Source: Moraxellaceae bacterium
GTDB taxonomy: Bacteria > Pseudomonadota > Gammaproteobacteria > Pseudomonadales > Moraxellaceae
Assembly: GCA_029267635.1 (NCBI GenBank)
Contig: JAJUIK010000001.1
Span: 62,001-126,000 of the forward strand
Direction of reading: 5' to 3'
Length of the DNA stretch: 64,000 nt
Part shown: in pieces, positions 55,849-64,000 of the stretch
Layout of the letters: the number at the start of each line of letters is the position of its first letter
How positions within the stretch are numbered: the first letter of the stretch is position 1
The notes under the pieces: generated by a model
What the model saw: the letters and a program-made list of their open reading frames with translations, nothing else
The model's database searches: none
What the model was told of the DNA's origin: nothing
Program-made: the position numbers and the translations under genes

Positions 55849-57045
55849 TTACACAATCTTTCGCTTCGGAAAAGGCACAATTTTATTTCTTAAACTATCA
55901 ATAAAATCAGACCATTCCTGCATCATCTTGATTCGATATTCTAAGTGTTGAGCATGGTTGTAAGCTTGAGATACTGCATTACCAACTCGATGCGCTAACT
56001 GGATTTCAATTGCATCATGCATATAGCCTTGCTCATGAAGTGTCGTTGATGCCAGTCCACGGAATCCATGGCCAGTCATTTTACCATTGTAGCCCATCGT
56101 ACGGATCACACAGAGTAGCGCATTACTGCTCATAGGTTTTGCTGTGCTGTGATTATAGAAAACGTACTGTTTATTTCCCGTGAGAGGCCGTAATCCTTCA
56201 ATTAATTTAATCGCCTGTCTGGATAATGGAACAATGTGAGGTTGAGCCATTTTCATTTTTTCAGCAGGAATACGCCACAATTTAGTTTCGAAATCGATTT
56301 CATCCCACTCCATCATTCTGAGCTCAGCTGTGCGTACAAAAGTTAAGGTCATCAGCTGAATTGCAGTTTTGATCATTGGATTACCATGATAGCGATCCAT
56401 TCGCTCAAGGAAGGGTGGAAACTCAGAAATATCCAAACGGGCCATATGCTTCACTTTACGAGGTTTTAAAGCCTCTTGAAGATGGGGTGTTGGATCATTC
56501 TCAATGAGGCCCTTACGAATCGCAAAACGGAAAATACGACCTGCTAAAGGTATTGACCGCTTTGCCATTTCCTGTGCGCCTCGTTCTTCGATTTTTTTGG
56601 CGCAGGCAAGCACATCTTTCCCTTTGATTTGATCAATAGGCATATTGCCCAAAGCTGGGAAAAGGTCTTTTTCAAATACAGATAAATCACGTAAATAGGT
56701 ATTTTCTTTAATAACTGCTTTACGGTCTTCCATCCATTCCATAGCAAGGGCTTTGAAAAGAGTATTTTCATCAGCTTGCTGTTTCTTTTGCTTTTTCGCT
56801 TCATTGGGATTAATCCCATCTTTTAGCTTTAACCGCGCTTCATCTCGAACCCTTCTTGCTTGAGCAAGTGAGGTTTCAGGATAGGTACCGATACTGAAAA
56901 TATTTTCTTTACCATTAAAGCGGAACTTCATCCGCCAATACATACCGCCCGATGGTGTGACTTCCAAGTACATACCTTTCTCATCGGAATAACGAGTTTT
57001 TTTTTCTAGGGGTTTAAGCTTTCGTACTTTTGCATCGGTAAGCAT
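55849..57045 (-). CDS. int: P4-type tyrosine integrase
   Basis: This 398-residue integrase has the N-terminal arm-binding domain (LTDAKVRKLKPLEKKTRYSD and GMYLEVTPSGGMYWRMKFR), a core-binding domain, and a C-terminal catalytic domain. In the catalytic domain, TFVRTAELRMMEW gives the first Arg, GHGFRGLAST the His-x-x-Arg, LAHRVGN the second His, and SQAYNHAQ the nucleophilic Tyr. It is intact. It lies next to the 3' end of tRNA-Ser, transcribed away from the tRNA, as expected for tRNA-targeting island integrases. Iteron-like repeats precede the start codon. Confidence 0.95.
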   Translation of the reverse strand: MLTDAKVRKLKPLEKKTRYSDEKGMYLEVTPSGGMYWRMKFRFNGKENIFSIGTYPETSLAQARRVRDEARLKLKDGINPNEAKKQKKQQADENTLFKALAMEWMEDRKAVIKENTYLRDLSVFEKDLFPALGNMPIDQIKGKDVLACAKKIEERGAQEMAKRSIPLAGRIFRFAIRKGLIENDPTPHLQEALKPRKVKHMARLDISEFPPFLERMDRYHGNPMIKTAIQLMTLTFVRTAELRMMEWDEIDFETKLWRIPAEKMKMAQPHIVPLSRQAIKLIEGLRPLTGNKQYVFYNHSTAKPMSSNALLCVIRTMGYNGKMTGHGFRGLASTTLHEQGYMHDAIEIQLAHRVGNAVSQAYNHAQHLEYRIKMMQEWSDFIDSLRNKIVPFPKRKIV

Positions 57046-57058
57046 TTTGAAGTTCCGT

Positions 57059-57118
57059 AGAAATTGGGGGTATAAAAATTGGGGGTATAAATACGTACCC
57101 CCAGTTATACCCCCAACT
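57059..57118 (-). repeat. Integrase-upstream iterons (probable arm-type sites), right copy
   Basis: Two direct TTGGGGGTATAA units 15 bases apart are followed by two opposed units (GTACCCCC, TTATACCCCCAA), making an inverted array just upstream of int and 110 bases from the tRNA end. This arrangement suits integrase arm-binding and int autoregulation. A near-identical copy lies at 32629-32689. Confidence 0.75.
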
Positions 57119-57162
57119 GGAACAGGATTTCAATAGATGTTGTGAGATAGCATAAGACAAAA

Positions 57163-57195
57163 AAAAGACCTAAACCCTTGTGGTTTAAGTCTTTT
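57163..57195. terminator. Hairpin between iterons and tRNA-Ser
   Basis: An imperfect stem (AAAGACCTAAACC/GGTTTAAGTCTTT) with A and T runs lies downstream of the tRNA-Ser 3' end and would end tRNA transcription on the minus strand. Confidence 0.65.
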
Positions 57196-57227
57196 AAGAT
57201 CCCATAAGACATCGTGGGAATGATATT

Positions 57228-57317
57228 TGGCGGTGAGAGAGGGATTCGAACCCTCGATACGCGCAAACGTATACACACTTTCCAGGCGTGCTCCTTCAGC
57301 CACTCGGACACCTCACC
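57228..57317 (-). tRNA. tRNA-Ser (anticodon GGA), island integration target
   Basis: Read on the minus strand, 90 bases form a class II tRNA: acceptor GGTGAGG, a D-arm, anticodon loop TGGAAAG (GGA, serine), a long variable arm (TATACG...CGTATC) and T-loop GGTTCGAATCC, with CCA encoded. It is nearly identical in its 5' half to E. coli tRNA-Ser(GGA). The integrase and att repeats lie at its 3' end. Confidence 0.95.
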
Positions 57318-57439
57318 AAGGCGAGCGATAATAGCTAAAAAAAACAATTCTGCCAAGATCAAAACATTCATTTGCAGCAAAAGATTTTAGTCAGTGTTAA
57401 TATTGCGCAAAAATAGTGTCTAAAAATTGAAGACTGAAT

Positions 57440-59317
57440 ATGCAAAGTCCTGCAAAAAAAGCCGCATTGCCTGCGATTACATTGGCAGCATTAGGGGTGG
57501 TGTTTGGAGATATTGGAACCAGTCCACTCTACGCGCTGAAAGAATCTTTCCATGCTGCACATGGGTTGGGAATCAGTGCTGAAAATGTATTGGGTATTTT
57601 GTCGATCATATTCTGGACAATGACCTTGGTCATTACCATCAAATATGTCGCGATCGTGATGCGCGCCGATAACAATGGGGAAGGGGGCATTATGGCTCTG
57701 CTTGCCCTGAACTTACGTGAGAATAGCGTAACCGATCGTAAAAAGTTGCTGCTTATTGCGATTGGCTTTATAGGGGCTTCGCTATTTTTTGGTGATGGCA
57801 TTATTACCCCGGCCATTTCGGTACTTTCAGCCGTAGAAGGGTTGTCTATTGCCACGAATGCACTTGATCCTTACCTGGTGCCAATTGCAATTACTATTGT
57901 GATTACCCTGTTTGTCATGCAAAAGTACGGCACCGCCTTTGTGGGTAGGTTTTTTGGTCCGATTACCTTATTGTGGTTCTTGTCTTTAGGTCTGTTAGGC
58001 ATCGCCAGTATTATTCAAACTCCGGTAGTGCTGGAAATGTTCAGTCCTCATTGGGCGTTGCAGTTTATTTTCACCCATCCGTTGATGGCCTTTTTCATTA
58101 TGGGTGCTGTCGTCCTGACAGTGACCGGTGGTGAAGCCTTGTATGCGGATATGGGACATTTTGGCGCTATGCCGATTCGTTTGGCCTGGTTCTTCGTGGT
58201 CTTGCCTTGTTTATTACTCAATTATGCGGGTCAAGGTGCTTTATTGCTGCGCGAGCCAGCTGCGATTGAGAATCCATTTTATCATCTGGTCCCGGAATGG
58301 GGCTTATATCCGATGATTTTCCTGGCGACCATGGCTGCTGTGATTGCTTCACAGGCGGTTATTTCCGGGGTGTTTTCACTGGCACGTCAGGCGATTCAAC
58401 TGGGCTATTTGCCACGCCTGTCGATTAAACATACTTCAGATCAGGAACAGGGTCAGATTTATGTTCCATTGCTGAACTGGCTGTTGTTAATTTCGATCAT
58501 TATTTTGATTTTAATTTTCCAGACCAGCTCGCGTCTTGCCAATGCCTATGGTCTTGCCGTGACACTCACCATGCTGTGTGACACTTTGCTGATCGCGGCC
58601 CTGATGCGTTATACATGGAAATGGAAAATGCCAAAACTGGTGTTGCTCATCATTCCTTTTCTGGTGCTGGATCTGGTTCTGGTCGGTGCGACCTCGTTAA
58701 AAATATTTTCCGGTGGTTGGGTGCCGTTACTGCTGGGCGGTGTCGCATTCCTGTTATTGCTGACTTGGAAACAAGGTCGCGAACTGACATTTACCAAATT
58801 ACAGCAGGATACGCTGCCTTTAGAACTGTTTGTACAAAGTATTGGCGAGCAGGCGAACTGGGTGGACGGTGAGGCTATTTTCTTGACCGGTACGCCAACA
58901 GTGGTGCCACATGCCATGTTGCATAATATGAAGCACAATAAGGTGCTGCATCAGAAAAATATTATGCTGACAGTGAAAATCCAGGATGTGCCTTATGTAC
59001 CTGATTCAGAGCGCTTCCTGGTAGAAACCTTAAATTCGCATTTTTACCGTGTAGAAATCCACTACGGATTTAAAGATGAAATGGATATTCCACAGGCGCT
59101 CGAAGCGGTCTATCAGGACCTCGGTCTGGAATATAATCTGATGAATATCAGCTTCTTCGTTTCGCGTGAGCGGATCATCAGCAAAGTGGGCGATGCCATG
59201 TCGCCATGGCGTGAAAAACTGTTTATTTCCATGCAGCGCAATACCAGTCCGGTCAGCGATTTCTACCGGATTCCGCCCAACCGTGTGGTGGAATTAGGCA
59301 GTCAGATCGAGATTTAA
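57440..59317 (+). CDS. kup: Kup-type low-affinity potassium uptake protein
   Basis: This 625-residue protein has twelve or so membrane helices with the KUP signatures [17 protein letters not shown] near the start and [20 protein letters not shown] near residue 115. A soluble C-terminal domain of about 170 residues follows ([20 protein letters not shown]). It imports potassium with protons across the inner membrane. The length is normal and a terminator follows. It is the first chromosomal gene right of the island's tRNA target. Confidence 0.93.
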   Translation: MQSPAKKAALPAITLAALGVVFGDIGTSPLYALKESFHAAHGLGISAENVLGILSIIFWTMTLVITIKYVAIVMRADNNGEGGIMALLALNLRENSVTDRKKLLLIAIGFIGASLFFGDGIITPAISVLSAVEGLSIATNALDPYLVPIAITIVITLFVMQKYGTAFVGRFFGPITLLWFLSLGLLGIASIIQTPVVLEMFSPHWALQFIFTHPLMAFFIMGAVVLTVTGGEALYADMGHFGAMPIRLAWFFVVLPCLLLNYAGQGALLLREPAAIENPFYHLVPEWGLYPMIFLATMAAVIASQAVISGVFSLARQAIQLGYLPRLSIKHTSDQEQGQIYVPLLNWLLLISIIILILIFQTSSRLANAYGLAVTLTMLCDTLLIAALMRYTWKWKMPKLVLLIIPFLVLDLVLVGATSLKIFSGGWVPLLLGGVAFLLLLTWKQGRELTFTKLQQDTLPLELFVQSIGEQANWVDGEAIFLTGTPTVVPHAMLHNMKHNKVLHQKNIMLTVKIQDVPYVPDSERFLVETLNSHFYRVEIHYGFKDEMDIPQALEAVYQDLGLEYNLMNISFFVSRERIISKVGDAMSPWREKLFISMQRNTSPVSDFYRIPPNRVVELGSQIEI

Positions 59318-59333
59318 TGCCTATTCTTTAACG

Positions 59334-59363
59334 AAAAACCAAGGCCTTGACCTTGGTTTTTTT
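59334..59363. terminator. Bidirectional terminator between kup and the secreted-protein gene
   Basis: A perfect stem AAAAACCAAGG/CCTTGGTTTTT with a six-base loop lies between the two converging genes. Confidence 0.9.
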
Positions 59364-59373
59364 ATGGCAAGTT

Positions 59374-59832
59374 TTAAGGCTGTGCAGTAATAGATTTTTC
59401 CAGCTGTGAGGTTGCGGCTGCCTGGCTTTGCTGTTCAGGCGGGGCTTCCTGATTGACGGGTTGTTCGGCAGATGAAGGCAGTTCTTCGAGTTTATTTTCT
59501 TCAGAGATTGCACCCGATTGTAATAAATGTTGATGGTGCTGTGGCGGTGTTTGCTCGGGCTCAGTAGGCGGTTTCATAGAAGGGTCAACAGGCGGTACAG
59601 CAGGATCAGCGGGAGCAGTCATTGGCTGTTCAGGATTAGCAGGATCCGAGAAGGGGCTTTGCTGGTTAGTGGGTAAATTGGAGGGTGGACTGCTTTGAGC
59701 ATGGATGCTGGTCGTGATTTTGACTTTGGATAGACTCTCAATCGTATCGCCGGGTTGAATAGCCGGTTCTGCCCAGGCGCTTAAACTGAATACGCTCGCC
59801 AACAGGGCTAAGGCCAATTTTTTAGAATACAT
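59374..59832 (-). CDS. Proline/glutamine-rich secreted hypothetical protein (152 aa)
   Basis: The ATG at 59832 follows GGAGGA and starts a clear signal peptide (MYSKKLALALLASVFSLSA, cleavage near AWAEP). The mature protein is mostly Pro, Gln, Glu and Ser with PADPAVPPVDPSMKPP-like phrases, so it is probably disordered in the periplasm. The first mature residues (IQPGDTIESLSKVKIT) suggest a small folded stub. No family is recognised. A longer frame to 59910 lacks a ribosome site. Confidence 0.65.
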   Translation of the reverse strand: MYSKKLALALLASVFSLSAWAEPAIQPGDTIESLSKVKITTSIHAQSSPPSNLPTNQQSPFSDPANPEQPMTAPADPAVPPVDPSMKPPTEPEQTPPQHHQHLLQSGAISEENKLEELPSSAEQPVNQEAPPEQQSQAAATSQLEKSITAQP

Positions 59833-60090
59833 ATAATCCTCCAGATGTGTTTTTAGTGTGATCTGCATCGCGCAAGAAAGTGACATAGCGAGGAGAGGCC
59901 GCGCAATCAAAACTACCCAATCACCGCAAAAGGCCAGAACAACCGCTGTAGAAAGCCAACAATTTGTTACCCTGAACGCCGTGATATTGCACCGTTTTTG
60001 TCTAAGGATTGTACATTCGGCGAGTGTATGAATATACAGTGCGCAGGTGGCTTGTTAAGCTCCAAAAAAGTAGGCGTGATTGTGGTTGAG

Positions 60091-61179
60091 ATGGCAAAGA
60101 ATAAGCGTAGTAAGAGCTTCCTGTGGTCCCAAAAAGCGAATCAGAATGGAATGAAAATTTTGCTTGGCCTGTTGGCAACGGGTAGCTTTGCCATGGCGTT
60201 TGGCCAGGAAAAGATCAGTCAATGGGCCACCAACGGAACCAGCACAAATACTGCCTGTTTAAACCAATTTTATCGCGACGTGCCGCCTTATTTGGCTAAG
60301 GCGAGCTTGCAAAAAGACAGCTATCCGTTGTGTTTTAATGGCTTTAACGTGATGTATTCAGGGGTCTCGAAAACGCCGTTGTGGGTCGCTGAATATCTCA
60401 ATCCGAAACGTCTGGCCACAAAAATCAAACGCGAAGACAATTTCCATGAGGAAACTCGCGTTCCTGAACGGCATCGTGCTTTGCTATCCGATTATCGAGC
60501 TTCCGGTTATGATCGTGGGCACATGGCGCCGAATGCCGATATGGGCGATACCTCGGCACAATATGACAGTTTCTCACTGGCCAATATGGTGCCGCAAGCA
60601 CCGAAGAACAATCAGCAGGTCTGGCGTGAGCTGGAAGAAGCCACCCGAGCCATTGTCAGCAAGCACAAGCAGGATGTTTATGTAGTAACCGGGCCGATTT
60701 TTAGTGGGAAAAAGCTCAAAACCATTGGTCAGGGCGTGATTGTACCGACGGCGGTGTATAAGGCAATTTATTTGCCGAAAACCGGCGCGATTGGGGCGTA
60801 TTACGCACCCAACAACAACTCGTTGCAGATTAAGGTGGTCAGCGTGTGTTATCTGGAAGAACAGCTGGGCATGAACCTGTTTCCACAATTGACCGAAGAA
60901 CAAAAACGCAATACCTATAAACTGCCGTTGAATGCGACAGCGGTAAAAGCAGGTAAAAAGCTTGAATATTCACATTGGGATGCTGAAAGTCAGTGTGCTG
61001 AAGACATCGGTTCTGAGCAGATTAAACAGACCCAGCAGCAATTTGGCCAGCAAAAAACCGGCACTGCAACGGGCAGTGATGAGAATGGGAGTTCTCCCAG
61101 TCCTGAAAACGCCGCGCCCAGCTGGATCAAGCAGCTACTGACGATGCTGTTGCAGTTTCTATTACAATTTTTGAAATAG
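60091..61179 (+). CDS. DNA/RNA non-specific endonuclease (NUC family), probably exported
   Basis: This protein is about 362 residues from the ATG at 60091; an extension to a TTG at 59998 has no ribosome site. A basic N-terminus and hydrophobic segment (MKILLGLLATGSFAMAFGQ) suggest a signal or anchor. The nuclease core has the beta-beta-alpha-metal motif DRGHMAPNADMGD (catalytic His near residue 143) and SLANMVPQAPKNNQQVWRELE with the metal-binding Asn. The C-terminus is Gln/Gly/Ser-rich, then hydrophobic (LLTMLLQFLLQFLK), which may be a second membrane contact. It would degrade nucleic acids in the periplasm or outside the cell. Confidence 0.85.
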   Translation: MAKNKRSKSFLWSQKANQNGMKILLGLLATGSFAMAFGQEKISQWATNGTSTNTACLNQFYRDVPPYLAKASLQKDSYPLCFNGFNVMYSGVSKTPLWVAEYLNPKRLATKIKREDNFHEETRVPERHRALLSDYRASGYDRGHMAPNADMGDTSAQYDSFSLANMVPQAPKNNQQVWRELEEATRAIVSKHKQDVYVVTGPIFSGKKLKTIGQGVIVPTAVYKAIYLPKTGAIGAYYAPNNNSLQIKVVSVCYLEEQLGMNLFPQLTEEQKRNTYKLPLNATAVKAGKKLEYSHWDAESQCAEDIGSEQIKQTQQQFGQQKTGTATGSDENGSSPSPENAAPSWIKQLLTMLLQFLLQFLK

Positions 61180-61255
61180 ACAGACACCGGATTTTCGCTT
61201 ACAACTAAGCGAAGCATTTTCGATGATCAAATCAAAACAACAAAGAGGGATTGCA

Positions 61256-61501
61256 ATGTTTAAACCATTTGAACAGGGGATTGAATCTGCTGCAATTGAG
61301 GATCTGACTCTGGAAAACCAGACGGATTATGTCAGCCTGTATGGGAATTTGCAGATCACCAAAGATCAGGCGGGCTTAAAAAATGCCAAAGCTTTGCAGG
61401 CCTTTCTCAATCAGGTGGTTGCTGCACTAGAGCAAGAAGAAAATTTACCACAACAGATTGAACATAAAGCAGAAGGTGAAATCGAAAATCCCTTTGGCTA
61501 A
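61256..61501 (+). CDS. Small hypothetical protein (81 aa)
   Basis: The ATG at 61256 is preceded by AGAGGG and starts MFKPFEQGIESAAIEDLTLE; an earlier in-frame ATG at 61223 has poor context. The protein is acidic and helical with no signal, cysteines or membrane segment. Similar small proteins occur at this place in other Acinetobacter as far as I recall, but I know no function. Confidence 0.6.
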   Translation: MFKPFEQGIESAAIEDLTLENQTDYVSLYGNLQITKDQAGLKNAKALQAFLNQVVAALEQEENLPQQIEHKAEGEIENPFG

Positions 61502-61518
61502 TTTGTTTTTTCCAGCGT

Positions 61519-61553
61519 AAAAAAAAAGAGCCATGACAGGCTCTTTTTTTTTT
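61519..61553. terminator. Bidirectional terminator between small gene and hisF
   Basis: The stem AAAAAAAAAGAGCC/GGCTCTTTTTTTTT with an ATGACA loop lies between converging genes. Confidence 0.92.
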
Positions 61554-61565
61554 ATGTGAATATGC

Positions 61566-62324
61566 TTATAGGCGCATTTCGATACCTTGCTCAGCCAGAT
61601 ACTTCTTCGCTTCCGGAATCGTGTGCTGACCAAAGTGGAAAATACTGGCAGCCAAAACCGCATCGGCACCACCTTTTAAAATACCATCGGCCAAATGCTG
61701 CAGATTACCCACACCCCCCGAAGCAATCGTTGGAATATTCACGCGATCATTGATGGCACGCATCAGGGCAAGATCATAACCGGCTTTGGTGCCATCGGCA
61801 TCCATACTGGTAATTAACAGTTCACCAGCGCCATAGTCGGCCATTTTTACCGCCCATTCCAGCGCATCAATCCCGGTCGGTTTACGGCCACCGTGGGTAA
61901 AGATTTCCCATTTATTCTCGCCAGTTTTTTTGGCATCAATCGCCACCACGATACATTGTGCGCCAAAGTGGCTAGAAGCTTCCTGCACGAACTCAGGGTT
62001 AAATACGGCTGCAGAGTTGATGCTGACTTTGTCTGCACCTGCATTCAGCAGATTGCGGATATCTTCAACTTTGCGCACACCACCCCCCACAGTGAGGGGA
62101 ACGAATACGGTTTCTGCCATACGCTCGACGGTACGGTAAGTGGTATCACGGCCATGATGGGTTGCTGTAATGTCCAGGAAAGTAATTTCATCGGCACCTT
62201 GTTCGTTATAACGACGTGCCACTTCCACCGGGTCGCCCGCATCACGAATATCAAGAAACTGTACGCCTTTGACCACTCGGCCATTATCAACGTCTAGGCA
62301 AGGAATGATACGTTTTGCGAGCAT
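61566..62324 (-). CDS. hisF: Imidazole glycerol phosphate synthase cyclase subunit
   Basis: HisF with HisH converts PRFAR to imidazole glycerol phosphate and AICAR in histidine synthesis. The 252-residue TIM barrel starts at ATG 62324 ([20 protein letters not shown]) and has the catalytic aspartates in CLDVDNGR and [13 protein letters not shown], with [24 protein letters not shown] between. The longer frame to 62408 adds a non-conserved tail. It is separate from other his genes in this window. Confidence 0.95.
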   Translation of the reverse strand: MLAKRIIPCLDVDNGRVVKGVQFLDIRDAGDPVEVARRYNEQGADEITFLDITATHHGRDTTYRTVERMAETVFVPLTVGGGVRKVEDIRNLLNAGADKVSINSAAVFNPEFVQEASSHFGAQCIVVAIDAKKTGENKWEIFTHGGRKPTGIDALEWAVKMADYGAGELLITSMDADGTKAGYDLALMRAINDRVNIPTIASGGVGNLQHLADGILKGGADAVLAASIFHFGQHTIPEAKKYLAEQGIEMRL

Positions 62325-62437
62325 AAATTTTTCCAAATATAACAGCCGATTATAAAAGTTCCCTACGCAGGCGCTACACCTTGGTAGATGGAACGGGTAT
62401 TCTATCAAACTTATGTAGGATTTTTTGCAGGTTTTCT

Positions 62438-63385
62438 ATGTCGGTTTATACCCCATTGAGTTTAAAGGAAGTTCAGGCATTTGCTGCACCGTATGGTTTG
62501 GCTGTGGTGGAGCTGATTCCGATTCAGGGCGGCATTGAAAATACCAATTATTTTTTAAAGTGTCAGGATGGGCAGGAATTTGTCCTGACCGTGTTTGAAG
62601 AGCTGGATGAACGGGCTGCCGGGGAACTGGTACCGGTATTGACTTATCTGGGACAAAAAGGTCTACCTGTCGCGGTGCCTTTACAGCCTTCGAGTCAGGC
62701 GATCCATTTTATTGCCGGCAAACCGGCACAAATTGCCCCACGATTGCAGGGTGAACATCCTGATCCATCCACCATTGCGCAAGTTGCCGCGATTGCCCGG
62801 GCACAGGCGCGCATGCATGTGGTCTTGCAGGATTATCCGTTGCAGCGTGAAAGTAATCATGGTCAGACCTGGTGGGCAGAAACGGCCAGCAGCTTACGTC
62901 AAAGCATGAATGCAGAGGATCAGGCGTTACTGGATCAGGTGTTTGACTGTTTCAAAACCTGTCAGGCTGAATTTCCAGATCGTCCACAAGGGTTGATTCA
63001 TGCCGATTTATTCCGCGACAATACCTTGTTTGTGGGTAATGCTTTGCACGGGATTCTGGACTTTTCTGAACTGAACCGTGATGAACTGTTGCTGGATATT
63101 GCCATTACCTTGAATGATTTCTGCAGCAGTTATCCAGAGGTGACGCTAGATGAAGAAAAGGCGGATGCGTATTTGAATGCCTACCAGCAAGAACGTGACC
63201 TGACCCCGGATGAGTTTGCCTGTTTGCCGGTTTATCTGGCCATGGCGGCTTGCCGTTTCTGGCTGTCACGTTTGCAGGTCGCACAGCGTAATGCTGCAGA
63301 AGGGCGTAGCGGCACCGACATTTTGCAAAAAGATCCGTTAGAAATGCGCAAGATGCTGGTTGAACGCTTGAAATATGTCGCTTAA
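62438..63385 (+). CDS. thrB: Homoserine kinase (type II, phosphotransferase fold)
   Basis: ThrB phosphorylates homoserine in threonine synthesis. The 315-residue protein starts MSVYTPLSLKEVQAFAAPYG and has the aminoglycoside-phosphotransferase-like fold: GGIENTNYFLKC near the start, catalytic loop GLIHADLFRDNTLF (His-x-Asp...Asn) and metal-binding GILDFSEL. The frame extends upstream to 62381, but the ATG at 62438 begins the conserved sequence. Its upstream region is shared with divergent hisF. Confidence 0.92.
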   Translation: MSVYTPLSLKEVQAFAAPYGLAVVELIPIQGGIENTNYFLKCQDGQEFVLTVFEELDERAAGELVPVLTYLGQKGLPVAVPLQPSSQAIHFIAGKPAQIAPRLQGEHPDPSTIAQVAAIARAQARMHVVLQDYPLQRESNHGQTWWAETASSLRQSMNAEDQALLDQVFDCFKTCQAEFPDRPQGLIHADLFRDNTLFVGNALHGILDFSELNRDELLLDIAITLNDFCSSYPEVTLDEEKADAYLNAYQQERDLTPDEFACLPVYLAMAACRFWLSRLQVAQRNAAEGRSGTDILQKDPLEMRKMLVERLKYVA

Positions 63386-63397
63386 TGGGAGTGTTGC

Positions 63398-64000
63398 ATG
63401 CGCGATCAAGGACGTCTGGTGGAATGGTTTGATGACAAGGGTTATGGTTTTATTCAGCCGAATGACCTGAGCAAAGATCGGGTATTTTTACATATCAAGG
63501 ATTTTGCCCGTCCGGGACCCCGGCCGATTGTCGGCTGTGCGCTGGAGTATCAGGTATTGTTGGATGGGCAGGGGCGTTGTCGTGCGCAGCAAGTGAGGTA
63601 TTTAACCGCGCGCCAAGCTCAGAGAATGCGCATGCCAGGATCCAAAAATTCTCAGCCGCAGCAGCAAGCGAAACTCAAACCCATGCAGATGGGCATTGTC
63701 CTGTATCTGCTGTCCCTCGGGGGATTGACTTTGAGTGGCAGTCTGAGTGGTATCATCCTGTTATTTATTCTGATCATGAACGCGATGAGTTACTGGATGT
63801 ACGCGCAGGATAAAGAAGCAGCACGACAAGGTCAGCGTCGTGTACCAGAACAGACTTTACATGTGTTGTCGAGTTTGGGGGGATGGCCAGCAGCCTGGTT
63901 GGCGCAGCAAAAATTACGGCATAAAACCCAAAAACAGCCCTTTCGCAACATTTATTTTGCCACGATTGTGTTTAACCTGTTATTGATCGCATGGTTGGTT
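63398..64000 (+). CDS. Cold-shock domain / DUF1294 membrane protein (cut by window end)
   Basis: From the ATG at 63398 an open frame of 201 codons runs off the right edge. Residues 1-65 are a cold-shock-like OB fold (GRLVEWFDDKGYGFIQPND and VFLHIKDF). A basic linker follows, then membrane helices and the DUF1294 pattern (WMYAQDKEAARQGQRRVPEQ...LGGWPAAWLAQQKLRHKTQK). This fusion is a known bacterial architecture of unknown function. It starts 13 bases after thrB and may share its transcript. Confidence 0.88.
   Translation, partial: MRDQGRLVEWFDDKGYGFIQPNDLSKDRVFLHIKDFARPGPRPIVGCALEYQVLLDGQGRCRAQQVRYLTARQAQRMRMPGSKNSQPQQQAKLKPMQMGIVLYLLSLGGLTLSGSLSGIILLFILIMNAMSYWMYAQDKEAARQGQRRVPEQTLHVLSSLGGWPAAWLAQQKLRHKTQKQPFRNIYFATIVFNLLLIAWLV

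Larger units (their letters stand above)
32786..57246. mobile_element. Integrative genomic island at tRNA-Ser(GGA), about 24.4 kb
   Basis: The right end is the 3' part of tRNA-Ser, with a P4-type tyrosine integrase next to it; the left end is a degenerate tRNA-end copy. The interior has recombination genes (YqaJ exonuclease, Gp3-like, serine recombinase, AlpA) and a defence block (Mrr-like, HsdMSR, kinase/DUF3037, CoiA-like). Base composition switches repeatedly between strongly AT-rich and chromosome-like segments, showing a mosaic origin. I found no relaxase, type IV secretion, capsid, portal or tail genes, so it is probably not self-transmissible. Confidence 0.8.

Noticed and set aside
32786..57246. 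Prophage or conjugative element
   Set aside because: Despite Gp2-, AlpA-, YqaJ- and Gp3-like genes, no capsid, terminase, tail, relaxase or type IV secretion genes are visible; it is better called an integrative island.

Overview
The window looks like a chromosomal segment of an Acinetobacter species (Moraxellaceae, Gammaproteobacteria). The evidence is an Omp33-36-type porin, an SSB ending in DDDLPF, the CrbS/CrbR-Acs-ActP acetate cluster, and a moderately AT-rich base composition. I cannot assign a species from this alone.

Left chromosomal arm (1-31.9 kb). A GGDEF protein broken by a homopolymer frameshift comes first. It is followed by an ArsR regulator with a perfect palindromic operator ahead of an Old Yellow Enzyme reductase, then overlapping waaA-rsmE, and a convergent MscS-type channel with a DUF805 protein. 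The acetate block is acs, then the response regulator crbR, the transporter-sensor hybrid kinase crbS, and yjcH-actP. An msuE flavin reductase lies inside this block beside a 48-codon stump of sfnG. After that come a six-helix ion channel with an unusual pore, the porin, uvrA, a DUF475 protein, a YajR-like MFS exporter, ssb, ahpC, a frameshifted ycaC hydrolase, a pirin, an FAD oxidoreductase, a methyltransferase and tRNA-Thr(TGT).

Genomic island (about 32.8-57.2 kb). The island is integrated at the 3' end of tRNA-Ser(GGA). A P4-type tyrosine integrase abuts the tRNA and a degenerate tRNA-end copy lies at the far left. Just outside that left end is a second, integrase-less copy of the segment that joins integrase to tRNA, which indicates an older, decayed insertion at the same tRNA. 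Cargo, left to right: a very acidic protein, a serine recombinase with a res-like site, a 929-residue unknown followed by an inovirus Gp2/YfjJ-type protein, a zinc-ribbon glycine-zipper protein, DUF932, a YqaJ exonuclease, a Gp3-like protein and an AlpA regulator. A defence block follows: Mrr-like endonuclease, type I HsdMSR, a HipA-like kinase paired with a DUF3037 protein, a CoiA-like nuclease and a divergent membrane protein. I saw no conjugation, capsid or tail genes, so the element looks integrative but not self-transmissible.

Right chromosomal arm (57.2-64 kb): kup, a proline/glutamine-rich secreted protein, a DNA/RNA non-specific endonuclease, a small hypothetical, hisF, thrB and a cold-shock/DUF1294 protein cut by the window edge.

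The best candidates for undescribed biology are the kinase-DUF3037 pair beside the type I system, the 929-residue protein that seems to carry a degenerate copy of its neighbour's Gp2 domain, and the tandem-integration footprint at tRNA-Ser.
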